64,000 bases of DNA. Source: Edaphochlamys debaryana (lineage: Eukaryota > Chlorophyta > Chlorophyceae > Chlamydomonadales). Both the position numbers and the translations under genes were made by a program. The stretch lies in NCBI GenBank assembly GCA_016858145.1, contig JAEHOE010000134.1:186001-250000 (forward strand). The letters are read 5' to 3'. Under the pieces are notes generated by a model. That model made no database searches, was not told the DNA's origin, and saw nothing but the letters and a program-made list of their open reading frames with translations. The stretch's first letter is position 1. The number at the start of each line of letters is the position of its first letter. Of this stretch, positions 48,601 through 59,700 are shown in pieces.

Positions 48601-50595
48601 GCATTCAAGCTGCTGTACGAGCGGCTCACGGTCGAGGAAGTGGCAGAGACAAGGTCGAAGGAAGCAGCGATGGGGACTGAGATGGGCACAGCAAGACTTG
48701 CCGGCCCCGGCATCGGCGACCCCGAGCTGGTGCTCCGCGGCCTGCGCATCCGCGTGGGCCTGCACTCGGGCCCCCGGGAGGGCGAGGTGGAGCTGGCCGT
48801 GGTGGACAGGGTGGAGGTTGCCCGGTACAAGGGGGACTTCCTGGCCACGGCCAAGGAGGTCGGCGACGCGGCGGTGGTGAGTGGCTTTGGGAGGGGGAAG
48901 GTGCAGGTGCTTGAATGTTGTGGCAATGGAACAGCATTCAAGGGTGATGATGGGGTGCTCACTCAACCAAATGTTGCTGCGCAGGGGGGCATCATTGTCA
49001 TCAGCGGGGCCACCTTCCGCGCCTTCCAACAGCTGGGCCGGCAACGGAGCCGCGGCCGGTCCGACCTTATGCTCCTGCACCTGGGCGAGTACGTCGTCAA
49101 GCCACCGCCAGGTGTGCTGCACACAGTCGTTGGACCCGTTTCCCATGCCCTCTGTGCTTCGCAATTGGTGCTTGATGCAAGACCCGCACACCCCTTACGA
49201 CTTGTGTCCCGCCCTGATCTGCCCTGCAAACAGAGGAGGACCTCCTCACACCGCGCGCGCATGTGGCACCAGTCCAGGTGCAGGTGCAGGACACCACCAA
49301 GTCTCCTGCGCGGGCCCACGAGCTCTTCCTGGCCATGTGCCCGGGCCTCCTGCCCCGCCTCGCACTGCTGCCCTCCCCCGTGCGCACCCACCGGGAGACG
49401 GTGCCGGGCTTCCTGTCTGCACCGGCCGGAGAGGTGAGGCTGGGGTTGCTGCCACGTGTGTACCAAGGCCAGAGGCTCGAACAGCTTATCAGCGACTTCA
49501 TTGTCACGTTGCCTGCCCATGCCCCCTCTTGCAGGTCGCCCCCGTGTTCTGCAACGTGCTGGGGGTGGAGGTGCTTCTGTCCTGGGAGAAGGTGCTGCAG
49601 GAGAGGTCGCGCATGCTGCGGACCCAGAGCAATGTGGCGTTGGGCGAGCACGGCCCAGCGCCAAGCAGCAGCATCCTCGGGAGCCGGCCCACTGGAGACA
49701 TCAACCCGGGGGCCGGCGACACTGAATACGGAGCAGCGACACGCAGTGCACAAGTCAGCTCCATGGTATCTCGCGGTGGTGCCGTTCACGCTGCCCTGGG
49801 CATCCTGCGGGACTCTGTGGTGGAGGCCGCGACCCGGCACGGGGGCTACGTGGTCGCCTCCTCCTCGGACGGAGGGCACTGGGTGCTGGTGTTCCCGGCC
49901 CCCGAGGCGGCGGTGCAGTGGGGCCTGGAGATGCTGCAGGCGATGCTCACGGCGGACTGGCCGGCGGGCTTCCTGGAGCACGAGCTGACGGAGGAGCAGT
50001 GGAGCGGTGAGGGCGGCTGAGTGACGGGGTGGGGCGCTAACTTAGGTGTCTTGCCAGATGCAAATTGCTCTCTTCAGTCGCGGCCATCACCATCCCTTCT
50101 TGCTCCCTCATTGCAGACGGCGTCGTGGTGAGGCGGGGCCTGCGCCTCCACATTGGCATTGACTACGGCCGGGCCATGGTGCGGCTGGTGCCCCGCACGG
50201 GCCGCCTGGACTACGTCGGGCGACCCATGAACCGGGCGGCGCGCATCGCCGCCAAGGCCAAGGCCGCGACGGTGAGGGCAGGGGAAAGGAGACACGGGAG
50301 ACGAAATACGCGAAAAGCAGGGGGAGGGCAGGGGGCAGCTGTCTGAAAGTGGTCTGAGGGCTCGGCCACGCACCTGGATAGGGCCTCAGGTTGGGTCACG
50401 AGAGTCCACTCTGACTTGCCATCTGGCCCTTCCCTTCCCTCCCTTGCCCCTGCCCAGGTGCTCGTGAGCGACACTGTGTGGAACAGTGTGCGGCCCAGCA
50501 TGGGCCCCGCGGTCCGGGGCAGGAGCCTGGGCCAGGTGCAGCTCAAGGGCGTGCGGGAGCCGCTGGAGCTGTGGGTGCTGCAGGGGGCAGCGTGA
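39673..50595 (+). CDS. Receptor-type class III nucleotide cyclase, paralog B (complete)
   Basis: Single-pass membrane cyclase, 25 exons, 2489 aa. Exons: 39673-39809, 40064-40309, 40488-40590, 40797-41145, 41260-41367, 41453-41710, 41812-42199, 42327-42447, 42519-42589, 42674-42792, 42885-43162, 43272-43352, 43437-43475, 43575-43640, 43757-43980, 44236-45645, 45909-46373, 46635-46968, 47090-47380, 47587-48876, 48985-49111, 49234-49433, 49535-50006, 50117-50271, 50458-50595. An internal signal-like stretch (LTLCLLLI) precedes an ectodomain resembling bacterial family-1 solute-binding proteins (about 47-660). The membrane helix is about 669-694. C1 begins with TDVQNSTLLWE (metal Asp724) and GDAFAVAF (Asp768). 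It is then interrupted by about 1,290 residues and resumes near 2079 (RIRVGLHSG). C2 (2236-2489) has Asn at the first metal site (Asn2242) but keeps Asp2424, Asn2431 and Arg2435. C1 metals plus C2 Asn/Arg imply one composite site. The Asp at the purine site favours ATP, by inference. The exon 2 donor (40309 or 40324) and exon 9 acceptor (42498 or 42519) are ambiguous. Confidence 0.88.
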
Positions 50596-52706
50596 GGCGT
50601 GCTCAGCGTAATAGCCAGCAGGCTGCTGCTCTCTATTGGAACACCATAGTATACCTTGCGACTGCTTATTACATGGACAGGCGTGCATGCTCGTGAGTTT
50701 GAGGCGCAATAGCTTGGCGTGCATGCGCTTGGCTTCTGGGCTTTGTCCCACACCTTTGATTCTTTCCTCGAAATGCCATCGGGCTCAGGACAACGGGGTC
50801 GCTCAGTGTACTGCTTGATGTCTGGGGCTCTGCTTTGCAACTCCAGACCTAGGTTTCGTCATGCTCATGGGGCATTCCCAGCACCTCTTTGCCCGTACGG
50901 CAACTCTAATAGGCCTTATATGCCAACAATAATGCTGCTGCTAGGCGTCATGAGTGGGTTCATGAACACTAGGTGTGATTCTGTGAGCGAGCATGCGGTA
51001 CCGTGAATCAACTGGTTGCACGCGAAGGGTCCGTGGTATCTCCTATGCGCGCATCTGAGTGCTGGCAGTGGGTGTTCAAGGGATCATGGGAAGCGTGTTT
51101 ACGCATGAGAGCCCTTTCACGAGTGGAGGGGCTGGGCAGGGGGTGGAGACGGCATTGCTAAGCTTTTGGCATGGAAGGTTGGAATGGTGGATGGGGAGCT
51201 TCCCAATGGAAGGTGGAGGTTGGCCGTCACTTACCGTAGTACAGGGATGGCTGTGGCATGCAGCCCATGTTGGGTGCAGTTGGTGTCATGCAGGGGCCTC
51301 ATGGCTTCGGTTGCGCGCGTAAAAACCTCTACCGAGGAACCTCTGGAGGAATTTGAGGAAACTGGCAGGTTGTGCCTCCTTGGCAACCTCTTCTGTTCCC
51401 CACATGAACTGTGTTGATGTGTGCCTTGCGGTGGCAGGCTAAGCCTTCAAGAGCTAACGTTGGATTGTTGCTCTTGTTGTGGTTGTGGTTGTTGTTGTGT
51501 CACTCAACGGCCGCAGCCGTGAACGCCCGCAGGGGCCATGGGCCCCAGGGAGGAACGTGGTTGCCTGGCTGTGGGCACCCAATGGGGCCACACGTCCCCG
51601 GCCGCCCCACATGTTGTGTGAGGCCGGCCTGGTTGACGTTGGCGGATCCTTGGGTTGTCTCTTCCAGCACGTGCACGAGGGGGGGGGTTGTTAAGCTGCA
51701 GAGCCCTCGCGTTCAGTGGTCAGGGCGGTTGGTGGGTGGCGAGCTATGATGGATGTTGGGACTGAAGCGAGGAGGATGCTGGGGCTGCCGCAAGCAGCCG
51801 CCAAGCGGTGCAGGCAGTCATGGGGGTCTGGTGGGGGGAAGGCTGTGGGGCCGGGCCATGGCCTGGTCTGAGTGCTGGTGGAGCTGCCCACGTCTGGTGC
51901 CGTAGGAGGCGAGTTGAGGCAGCAGGATGGCTGCCTTTGGGGGGGCGCCTGTTGCCGGGACTGGAAACCCGGCCCAGAAGCCCCCGGTACGCTGATGGCT
52001 GGTGGTTGTTTCCAATTGCAGGCGCGGAAGGAGGGGCACCCCTGTGCGTTGAGGGGCTGGAGAGGTCGAGTGCGGCGGTGATGGAGCAAGGGCAAAGGCT
52101 GCAGGCAACGACGCTTTGCTTCTGGGGGCTTGTGCAGGGTGCGGCGTAGAAGGAGGAACGGGATGAGTACCGGCATACGCGGCGTGAAGCCGCAGGCCGG
52201 CAGGCGGCGGCAGGTTCTGGGCCATGCCGCGCACAGCGCTCTATATTCTGGCCGCCCGATGTATTTGGTAATAGAGCTGCGTGCCCGGACGCTCTCTTCA
52301 GGCTGTTTAAGTTACAGGTCGCACAAGAGTCGCTTGCCAGCCTGGTGACCTCGCTCGCCAGCCTAGCCCAGCCACCCAAGTCACGACTTCGGTCCGGGGC
52401 CGCCGTGGGTGCCACGCTGGGTATGCCACGCACGCGGAGCCACTTGCGAAACCCTGAGCTTGGAGCTTGGGTTCAAGCCGCTTAACGGTTATGACAAGCG
52501 TCTTCTATCGATAAGGCCGCCCGTGAGGCTGCCTTGGGTGCGAGCGCGCAATCCGGCCGAGCGGTGGTAGGCTTCAAGAAAGACGTTGCCTGCGCACCTT
52601 TGCCGCTGCACCCATAATCGCTGCATACCTGCTCCGCGAACATACAGCGCTCTATATCTCAGCCGGCGCCCACACGTTGCCACACATCCCAACACATCCC
52701 AACAGA
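50596..52706. other. Intergenic region between cyclase B and ELIP-like gene
   Basis: About 2.1 kb. It holds the cyclase 3' UTR, a TTG/GTT-rich run near 51470-51500 and the ELIP-like promoter. The string ACAGCGCTCTATAT occurs at about 52232 and again at about 52644, suggesting a small duplication. No supported coding exon. Confidence 0.5.
52652..52658 (+). promoter_or_regulatory. Candidate TATA-like element of ELIP-like gene
   Basis: CTATATC lies about 50 bp before the start codon in a GC-rich context. The spacing would leave a very short 5' UTR, so the assignment is tentative. Confidence 0.3.
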
Positions 52707-55193
52707 ATGCTGGCCGCTAAGCTCAGTGCCTCGGGCGTGAAGCCCTTGGCTGTTCGTCAGGTCCGTTCGCGGCCCGTTCGCAGCGCTGTGACGTGCCGCG
52801 CCGTGAGCGCTGCCCCAACCCTGGCTTCAGCCCCGACCAGCGCCAACAGCAGCGGAGCTGGCCTCGTGGACTTCATTGACACGCGCAGCTGGTACCCCAT
52901 CAACACGCTCACGCGGGCGACCCTGGTCGAGCTCCAGGGCATTCCTCTGCAGGCGAGTGAACGACCCTTCGCGAAACGCAAGTCGCGAGGCAGCTCCCAC
53001 CTTTTCGTGCGTTGGGGGCTCACTTTTAGAGCGCAGCGCAATGCCTAGCCGTCTCAGCGCCGGCAGGGAAGAGCGACCCCGAACCACGCACGCGTAAACT
53101 TGTCGACGCCGCCCGCTGCTGCGCCGAGGCGACTTGCTGCTCGACACCGTTCCTCGCGTGTGGAGTTGGGTCTCGGGTTTCTGGCTACAAAACGCTGGCT
53201 GGACGCTCTAACCGTGTCATGGCACCCAAATGCTGGCCATCGCCCTGCAGAAGTCCACCGAGTCGGGCTTCAACCTGACCATCAGCTACGAGCCAGAGGT
53301 GGATGAGCTGGTCGTGATTGACTACGCCAAGGGGCTGCGCTTCCCGGCCGTGTTTGGGCCCGACAACAAGGTGCGGGGTGCCTGCGCCACGCACCAACTA
53401 CTTCTGCTCCGGGGTTAATCGTGTGTGCAGCCCACAAGAGCTTCATTGCCACCACGGGCTTAGTGCGTTGTTAAGCCGTCCCTTACTTTTTCGTGCGTGG
53501 CCCGAACCCGCAGGTGCGCGTGGACCTGGCCAACGGTGTGCCCACGGCCGTCATTGGGCTGTCCTTCGAGGCGCTTCGCGACGTTCTGCGCGCCGACAGG
53601 TGAGCAGCCGTGGCACAGAGGGAAGGAGGGGCGGAGGCGAGGCACGGAGGAACAGCTACGGACAGCGAGGAGGCCGTCCAGCTTGCTTCACGGCCCACGT
53701 TCTGTCGTGCCCCTGACCTGTGCTCCGGGCACAAAGCTGTCCTGCAGGTGCTCAGCACCGTAGTTCGGTTTGGACATACGGAACGCCCCTGCCGAGGCGC
53801 CCTCTCCCGCCACGCTGCTGACCCTCCCTCGCGCCCCCAACCCCCTCTCCCCCGCAGCGCCAACGCCGAGCTGATCAACGGCCGCGCCGCCATGCTGGGA
53901 GTGTTCCTTGGCATCATGGGGGAGATCTCCACCGACGACATTGTGGTGAGCAGCAGGGGGCAGGCTGGCTGCAGAGGGCGCCAGCTGGAGGGTGTGGCGT
54001 TGAGGCGCTGACAGGCGGTAGCTGGCCTGGGCAACGTAAATAGCAATAGCCAGCAACCAGCTCCTTTCAGGGCCGCTGCATGCGAGCCCTGGGTTCCGCG
54101 GTGCTCCTGTGCGCTCTCGCCCTGGCCCGGCCTGGGCCTGGGCCTGGGCTGGACTCGCGCTCTCCCCTGGCCTCGACCCAGGACCGCACCTCCGCTCCCC
54201 ACCGCCTTGGCTTCTTCGCCGCCTCCCCCTTCCCCCCCTTCCACCCCAGGTCCGGCAGCTGTTCACCACGGAGGGCGCCTACAACGCCATGCTGGTGGGG
54301 GCGCTGGTGCTGGCGGCCTCGGTGGCCCCGGCCGTGCTGGGCCGCGTGCCGGTGCAGGTGGGGCGGGGCGGGCTGTGCGGGGGAGGGAGGTCTGGCCGTG
54401 CGGACAGGCAAGCTGGTGGTGGAGTCGGGGCGAAAGCTGGTGCCCGGCGAATTCGTGGCGGGTCCTTCAGCCGGTAAAGCCATAGCGTTGTGGCCCGCTG
54501 CGGCCCCTTGTGGCCCGTTCTGGCCCGGTGTGGCCCGTCCAGGCCTTGGGGTTTTGCTCTTGGCTGTGGTGGGGCTGGGGCTCGACCAGCGGGCAGCTCG
54601 CCGGGGGCTGCCGCAGAGGCATCATTGTTTTAGTCCCGTCCTGCGTCTTCCGGCTTGCTCCTCCTCTCACCTGCGACGTCTCTCGCTGCCCTTCCTCAGA
54701 TGGTTTTCCCCACGGAGACCAACCCGCCCTCGGAGGCCGGCGACTACCCCAACGTGTGGAACTACAACGCCGAGCGCCTCAACGGCCGCGTGGCCATGGT
54801 GCGTCGCGTCCCGGGCGTGGTGTTTGGGGGCAGAAGCGGGGCGGGGGCTGTTGCCTTCCGGCAGGGGAAGCGGCACTGACAAAGGCCGCGTGGCAAGGGC
54901 GGGGCGTGTGTGTCGCCAGGGATGGCCACTGGAGGTGCAGGCATGCACCGGGAACAGGTCGCGAGGCGACAGCCCGCGAGGAACGGGGTGGCCCGAGCTT
55001 TTCACGCGTGCTTACGCCCTGAGTCCTACCTGCCGACAGCCTCTTCCTCCGCCTGGCCCAGCTGACCGCTGCCCCCCTGCCCCCCCCCCCCCAGGTGGGC
55101 TTCCTGGGCCTCATGGTGAGCGAGATGCTGTCGGAGCGGCAGTGCGGCCTGGTCACCAAGATCATGTCGGACTGGAACGGCTGGAGCTGCTAA
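52707..55193 (+). CDS. ELIP/LHC-like three-helix chlorophyll-binding-type protein
   Basis: Thylakoid protein of the extended light-harvesting family, expected to bind pigment and act in photoprotection or pigment handling. Seven exons: 52707-52952, 53251-53370, 53514-53599, 53858-53945, 54250-54357, 54700-54798, 55095-55193 (281 aa). Residues 1-50 are a typical algal transit peptide (Ala/Ser/Arg/Val-rich). Two generic LHC motifs are present: AELINGRAAMLGVFLG (helix I, about 154-172) and AERLNGRVAMVGFLGLM (helix III, about 240-256). A hydrophobic middle helix lies between them (AMLVGALVLAASVAPAVLG, about 193-211). Between transit peptide and helix I is an extra segment of about 90-100 residues without transmembrane character (for example YEPEVDELVVIDYAKGLRF) that I do not recognise and that typical ELIPs lack. 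The first intron uses a GC donor (CTGCAG/GCGAGT), the only phase-0 solution. Confidence 0.88.
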
Positions 55194-56792
55194 GCAGCTA
55201 CCGCCAAGCAGCGGCGGCTGAGCAGCTACCGCTAAGCTAAGCAGCTGCAGCTGAGCAGCTACGGCTAAGCTGCTGCAGCGGACCGGCCGGGTGCTGGGGC
55301 CGCGGCGGGAGCTGCTCTCTTATGGGGGCGGCTGCCAAGCTGCTGCAGCGCGGCGGGGGCTGGTTGCCAAGTTTGGAGGTTGAGCTGAGGACCAAAGGCA
55401 GCGGCGCAGAAGGCGGAAGCCGGGGGCGGCCGGCTGTCGGGCCTGTGTAGCTGTGGCCGGCTGCGGTGATGGCGAGGCTTTTGGGTATTGGCGCCGCGGC
55501 AGGCGCTGAGGGGCAAAGCTGCTGGTTGAAGGCCTGCAGCGGCCCAGCCCTTTGCGGCGGTTGCTGAAAGGCACCTGCACGGCCGGGGGCAAGGGGGGTG
55601 AGCAGGAGGGGCTTGTACTCGATATGGCAGAGGGCGACCGGAGCCGAGAGAGAACCTGAGGAGCAGTGACCTGCGAGCTCGGTTGGCGAGTATTGTTTTG
55701 CTTCTAAGCGTTGAGTTGCGTTTACGTTATTTGGTGGTACGGTAGCAGCGGTGTTGCCGTCTTCGGCCGATTGCTTTTGCGTGGGGTTGGCTCGAGCGGT
55801 GAATTCGTGGAAGCCGACGCATTGTGTCCAGGAGTATCCAGAGAGGATAAGGACGACGAGGGCTGAGCCTGGAGGGTGGAACTGGGAGCGGGTGTGCAGA
55901 CGAGAAGGAGTGGGCAGGTACGGGGCGGCGTTGCCCTCAGCGCGCTAAGTTGTGCCGTCGAGGCAATTGTGAAGATGGTGTGCAGAGTGCATAGAGCTAG
56001 AGGAGGACGCGGTGGACAGCTGTGCTTAGATGCCGGGCCTGTGTGGGCCTGTGTAGGCCTGTACACAAGGGCTGTGTCCATTTGAAGTCTGTAGTGAGAG
56101 GTGCTGGCAGCAGAACCAGGAGGCGAGAGTCCCAGTGCGAGGCATGAGTCCCTGGTGGGTAGGCGCTGGCGGGGCCGCTGGGCCGGAAGGTGTAAACGAG
56201 CGGAGCCACACTCAGCAGCGGACGTCACCCCTTGGCATATGGCGCCCTCTGCCCGTGTCGAGGAGTGCAGGGAGTCCTATGGACCGCAGCGGGGCAGCGG
56301 GGGCCTGCAACACGGCGGCCAGGACAAGCCAGACACCGGACGGGGCGGCGGACCGTGGACGTGCCCCTCGTGAGATCGTGAGTCGTGAGACGGTGAGAGG
56401 GACACCTGCAGCCGCTGCAGGAGTCCAGAGGGTGCGGATGGGCTGAGGGAACGGCAGTGCAGGTCTGCCTGGGCATGGGAGGGCCTTCATGCTGCTTTGG
56501 TGGAGCCGCGGAGAGGTGACCGCGCTGGGGTCAATGCTGGTGACAGGACGTCTGCAGGGGCTTGGGGAGCCTGAGGGAGAAGGCCAGATCGGCGAGAGGC
56601 ATGCGCCCGAGCACGGCTCTCCATCTTCGCCAGCTGTCTTAGCTCTCGAGGCAGAAGACAACTGCTGCTTCTCGCCTGACTGCATATCCTGTACAGTAGA
56701 ACACAGCGCGGTCGCTGCACAAGCGTCCAAAGTTAGAGCGTGAAATGCCGTGAAATGCGCCAGGGCTCGCGGTCGCAGACGAGGCGCGTACA
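55194..56792. other. Intergenic region before the SNF2 gene
   Basis: About 1.6 kb. It starts with degenerate copies of AGCAGCTACCGCTAAGC/GCTGCAGC at 55194-55280, probably inside the 3' UTR of the ELIP-like gene. The rest shows no supported coding exon. Confidence 0.5.
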
Positions 56793-59700
56793 ATGAGCCA
56801 GCCAAGCGACTCTGAAGGGCAGGGAGCTGTGGCGAGGACGCCGGAGCAGAAGGTGAGGAAACCATTTGCCTCCCGGCATTCATGCTTTTCGCGCGGTGTG
56901 CGACGTCAAGCGTTCCCGCTGGACGCAGAGGAGCCTACATGCACTGAGCAAGGCGAGCGGCGTCGCGCTGTGCAGCCAAGCGCCGGCCCCCACCGGCCCC
57001 AGGGCCCTTCGCAGCCTGCTCCGCCGCCCACCTGCACCAGCACCGGCACATGGGACTGGGGCAGGAGCCGGGGCTGGGGCTGTAACGGGCCCTCTGGGTC
57101 CGCCACAAGAGCCCTTGGGCGCTGCCCCACCCGTGCCCGGGGGTAGCCAGGGGGAGGACGGGTGCTCTGTCAGGCGCCCCCCCACACAGCCACTCGACCT
57201 CAACACAGCCGACACCGCCAACCCGCCACACCTCTGCCCGGGTTCAGGGTCGGGGCCGGGGCCAGGGGAGGGGCCCGCGCATGTGCCGGGCGCTGCGGCG
57301 CCGGCGCCGCTGGGCCCCTGCGCCGGAGCGGTGGGGGCCGCCCCTCCTCCCGACCTACCCCCGCCCCCGCCCCCGGCCCAGCCCAAGCCCCCGGTTGAGC
57401 CCCGGCCGCCTGCAGCCGCCGGCCGCGGCCTCCTCCGGCGCCTGGCAGCGGACTCTGACGAGGAGGGGGGGGAGGCGGACGAGGGGCGGGGGCAAGAGCA
57501 GGGGGCTGGAGCGGGAGCGGGAGCGGAGAAGCGGCAGGAGGGCAGGCAGTGGGAGGGGGAGTGCCAGGAAGCCCCAGCGGGGTCAACGGTCGGACCGGCA
57601 CAGGCCGTGCCGGCGGCGCCTCCTTCGCCTGGGCCCCCGCCTCCGGCACCCATCCCTCAGCCGCCGCCACAGCCCCAGCACCCTCCTCAGCGCTCGCCTC
57701 AGCACCCTCCTCCTCCTCTGCCGCAACTGCAGCCCCTCCCGCGGCGCCCTCTGTTGGCGCGGCTGGCAGCGGACTCAGACTCTGAGGGGGAGGGGAAGGG
57801 GGCGAGAAGAGGGGGGAACAGGGAGGGCGTGGCGAGGCAAGGCGAGGCGGGAGGCGCGACAGCGGAAGCGCGGCCGGCTGTCCCTGTCCGCACCAGCGCC
57901 GCCGCCGTCGACGCCGCCGCCCCCGCCACAGCACCTGCTGGCACCTTCCCCGCCCCCCCCTGCGCCTGCGCCTTTCACACAGCCGCGCACCGCGTCCCCG
58001 GCACTGGCCCCACCGCCGCCACCGCCGCCGCCGCCGCCAGTACCGGCGCGGAGGCGCGGACGCCCGAGGCGCACCGCAGGCCCGGGGCCCGCTCGCTCCG
58101 CTCGCCCTGGGCCCACGCGGCGGGTCCTCCCCAGGCCCAGGCCCAGGCCCGGGCCCAGGCCCAGGCCCAGGGCACCCCACAGCCGGGAGCCCCCTCCCAG
58201 CCCCAAGGGACCCCGCAGCGAACGCTATCGCAGGCGCTCACGCCTTCGGCCGCCACACGCCCCACGGGGCTGACGGCGCCAGGGGTGGTTGCCGGCGGAG
58301 GGGACCCGGCGCTCCAGTCCCCGGGGCCCGCACTAGAGGCCGCAGGGCCGGGATCGGCGGCGGCGGCGGCGGCAGCACCGGGGCCTCTGCGGCTGGGGCT
58401 GGGGCTGAGGTCGCTCCACGGGGGCCCGGTGGACCCCGCCCTCGTGGCAGCCGCCGCCGCCGCCGCCGCCGCCACGGCTGCAGCCGCCGCCGGGCCCTCT
58501 TCCCGGCCCGCGGCGCCGGCTGCGGGGCCTTCCTCGGGCGGCTACGGGGCAGACGCAGGCCCAGAGGCGGGAGCGGGGGTGGGGGCGGGACCAAGTGGCG
58601 ACGCAGGCACCGGGGTCGGCGGCGGCGACGGAGGCGGCGGCGGCGGTGGCGGAGCCGGTGGCAGCGGGGCGCTGCCGCTGGCGCTCCGCTGCGACGGATG
58701 GCCGGGGTCGCGGCGGCCGCCGCTGCGACTGACGGTGGGTGGGGCGCGCATCCGTCCTTGGGGTCCCGCCAGCCTGGGTCATGGGATGGAACAGTCACCC
58801 GTGTCGTCCGTGGTTTGGGGCAGCCCTCGCGTCCGCGGGGAAAAGAACGCGGCAGCGCATGCACTCCCTTGCACAGCCTTTGCTTGGTCTCATTTCTGTT
58901 GCCACCAGTACTTCCCATCCTCTCTCCTCCAAGCCGCCACCGGGGGACCCTGCCCCTAAACACACGTCCTCGCCTCGCCCTCTCCCCACATTCTGGCCCC
59001 TGCCCCCACCCCCCCTGCCCCCACACCCCCTGCCCCCACACCCCCTGCCCCCACACCCCCTGCCCCCATCGTCCCCCCCCAGGTCCCCGGCTGGGTGGCG
59101 GGGCGGCTGCGGGACTACCAGCTGGGGGGCGTGGGATTCCTTGTACGGCAGTACGGCGCGGGGCTGGGCGGTATCCTGGCAGACGACATGGGCCTGGGCA
59201 AGACGGCTCAGGTGGGGGTGGAGGGTGGAGGGGGGTGCCAGAGCGTCTGTGTTTGGGGAAGGGGGGGCTTGAGGAGCGGCAAGGAAAAGCAGTAGTATGA
59301 GAGCAGTGTGAGAGCAGTCTGAAATGATACCCCAAGGCCCGGCGGCATCGACGGATACGTCGGTTCCTTCACACCACCTTCTCACCCTCCCTAAAGGTGG
59401 CAGCGCCACCTCTTCCACACACCCCTTGCCCCCCTCCCCCTCCCCTTCTCCCGCCCCCCCTGTCAGGTGGTGGTCTTCCTCTCCGCCATCCTGGCCCGCC
59501 GCCCCTCCGACCCCCCCGCCGGCCCCCCCCACCCCCGAGTGGCGCTGGTGGCGGCCCCCGCGTCCCTTCTGTCGGCCTGGCAGCGGGAGTTCGGGGCGTG
59601 GAGCGACCTGCGGGTGAGGGGGAGGTGGGGGGGGGGGGAAAGGGGTTTAGGGCCTTGCGCCGAGATGGGCTCCGTTTGGCGACCTCTTGCCCCCACCCAG

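Noticed and set aside
51160..51420. 83-codon plus-strand ORF in the spacer after cyclase B
   Set aside because: No similarity, no splice context and no conserved motif; treated as chance.
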